From Streptomyces sp. NRRL S-350 (GTDB taxonomy: Bacteria > Actinomycetota > Actinomycetes > Streptomycetales > Streptomycetaceae), in contig NZ_JOHO01000105.1 of the NCBI RefSeq assembly GCF_000719705.1, positions 1 to 13,257 on the forward strand: 13,257 bases of DNA, written 5' to 3'. Shown piece by piece: positions 12,433 to 13,257 of the stretch (its first letter is position 1; each line of letters begins with the position of its first letter). Under the pieces are notes generated by a model. The model did no database searches and had not been told where the DNA came from. It saw only the letters and a program-made list of their open reading frames with translations. A program made the position numbers and the translations under genes.

Positions 12433-13257
12433 TTGATGTCGTGACCTTTCGCGCGAAGATGGGATTTGATCGCGTCGACCAGGACATCGAGATTCGAGAG
12501 GTCGTCGGCGATCGGAATGGGCGGAACCTCGATCCCGTACGTCTTCCAGACCTTGAGCGAACTGAGCATGCCGTCGGTCGTGAAGTCGAGCGTATCAAAG
12601 CTCCGCGGTGCCAGCTGGTGGGCGCTGAAATGATCGGGCAGGACGTTCGGTCTCGCGCCGTCCCAGCAGTCCGGATGGCTGGGCAAGTACGGGAGGCCGG
12701 CCTCGAAGAGCTTGGCCTCCACGTACTCGTGAGCGATGACAGCGCGGAGGATATCGACGTCCGCAGGTTTGTGGAAGCCCTTCACCGCAGCGTTCCAGCG
12801 TCGCGCGATCTCCCAGTCGGGTTCGAAATGGACGTCTTTCATGGTGTTTTCTTCGCCGGGGCCGACGGGGACGTCGTGGCGTTTCACCATGAGATTGTCC
12901 TTCGCGATGTCGACGATTCGGGGGTCGACACCCGTTTCCTTTGCCACCTCGATGACATCGTCGCTTCTGCCGCGGTATTCCTCATAGAGTTTCACGGCGC
13001 GGAGGTCGATGCCCGAACCTCCTCGGTCGACCACATACGGCGATCCGGATTCTGAGATCCACGGTTCGGGAGCTGCCCCGTCCTTGCCCGAGAAGCCGTT
13101 CGCCTCGGCCCCGGAGAAGCCGGGGCGGCGCTTCGGGGTGCTGCTCCCTGGTGCGGCTGCGCCGCCGACGGCGCCGAGGACGAGGTCCAGCGGCATGACG
13201 GGGCCGGTCTGGAAGGCGGCGTCGTAGCCGTAGGCGAGGCCGGCGCCGGTGACCATG
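12429..13257 (-). CDS. C-terminal part of a probable polymorphic toxin with an unassigned HEYVE-containing domain
   Basis: The frame is open to the right edge. The ATG at 13256 cannot be judged as a start because nothing upstream is visible, and the hydrophobic Gly/Ala-rich opening reads like the middle of a larger protein. In the visible 275 residues, 1-60 are Gly/Pro/Ser-rich linker. About 82-150 hold helices with GVDPRIVDIAKDNLMVKRHDVP and VHFEPDWEIARRWNAA. About 165-215 hold the most motif-like part: KPADVDILRAVIAHEYVEAKLFEAG (HEYVE at 176-180), then H194, H209 and H213 in a loop. Residues 222-275 form a further alpha/beta segment. The pattern of a linker plus compact C-terminal domain followed by coupled small genes fits contact-dependent or secreted toxins. 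The activity is unknown; the His/Glu cluster suggests a metal-dependent hydrolase or nuclease. Confidence 0.65.
   Translation of the reverse strand, partial: MVTGAGLAYGYDAAFQTGPVMPLDLVLGAVGGAAAPGSSTPKRRPGFSGAEANGFSGKDGAAPEPWISESGSPYVVDRGGSGIDLRAVKLYEEYRGRSDDVIEVAKETGVDPRIVDIAKDNLMVKRHDVPVGPGEENTMKDVHFEPDWEIARRWNAAVKGFHKPADVDILRAVIAHEYVEAKLFEAGLPYLPSHPDCWDGARPNVLPDHFSAHQLAPRSFDTLDFTTDGMLSSLKVWKTYGIEVPPIPIADDLSNLDVLVDAIKSHLRAKGHDIK

Noticed and set aside
12441..13055. Plus-strand open frame opposite the toxin-like gene
   Set aside because: It has no ribosome site or recognisable motif, while the minus frame has a coherent domain and is coupled to the next gene.

Overview
The window is chromosomal DNA of a very GC-rich actinomycete, most likely Streptomyces or a close relative such as Kitasatospora. 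The grounds are strong third-position G/C bias, frequent GTG/TTG starts, GGAGG-type ribosome sites, an SsgA-like sporulation protein (a family confined to morphologically complex actinomycetes), a TerD-family protein and a BlaI/M56 pair. I see no rRNA, tRNA, CRISPR array or insertion sequence.

Layout from left to right. (1) 1-614, minus: the N-terminal 204 residues of a TerD-family protein that runs off the left edge. (2) 790-2109, minus: a single-pass membrane protein with a long Pro/Ala-rich stalk and an exported beta-rich domain. (3) 2439-2939, plus: an SsgA-like protein. It is divergent from (2) across a 329-base spacer holding two symmetric elements. (4) 2999-4438, minus: a GAF-domain transcription regulator with a C-terminal winged helix. 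(5) 4602-6283, minus: a translationally coupled BlaI-family repressor and M56 (BlaR1-like) membrane metallopeptidase. (6) 6428-7767, plus: a translationally coupled DedA-family membrane protein and PAP2 phosphatase. (7) 7953-8468, plus: a pyridoxamine-5'-phosphate-oxidase-fold flavoprotein. (8) 8618-10425, plus: an FAD-dependent oxidoreductase and a phosphonatase-like HAD hydrolase, a pair linked to aminophosphonate catabolism, closed by a strong hairpin terminator. (9) 10503-11123, minus: a small DUF3592-like membrane protein. (10) 11260-13257, minus: the C-terminal part of a probable polymorphic toxin followed by two paralogous putative immunity genes. This last block has visibly lower GC than the rest.

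The most interesting unit is the divergon around 6300. A 37-bp nested dyad, which reads as two adjacent GTCTAC-N6-GTAGAC operators, lies between blaI-M56 and dedA-pap2. DedA-family proteins include undecaprenyl-phosphate translocases, and PAP2 proteins include undecaprenyl-pyrophosphate phosphatases. The arrangement therefore suggests that a BlaR1/BlaI-type cell-wall-stress sensor controls lipid-carrier recycling as well as itself. The second is the toxin end with its tandem immunity paralogues. Its C-terminal domain has an HEYVE core and several further histidines, and I cannot assign it to a named toxin family.
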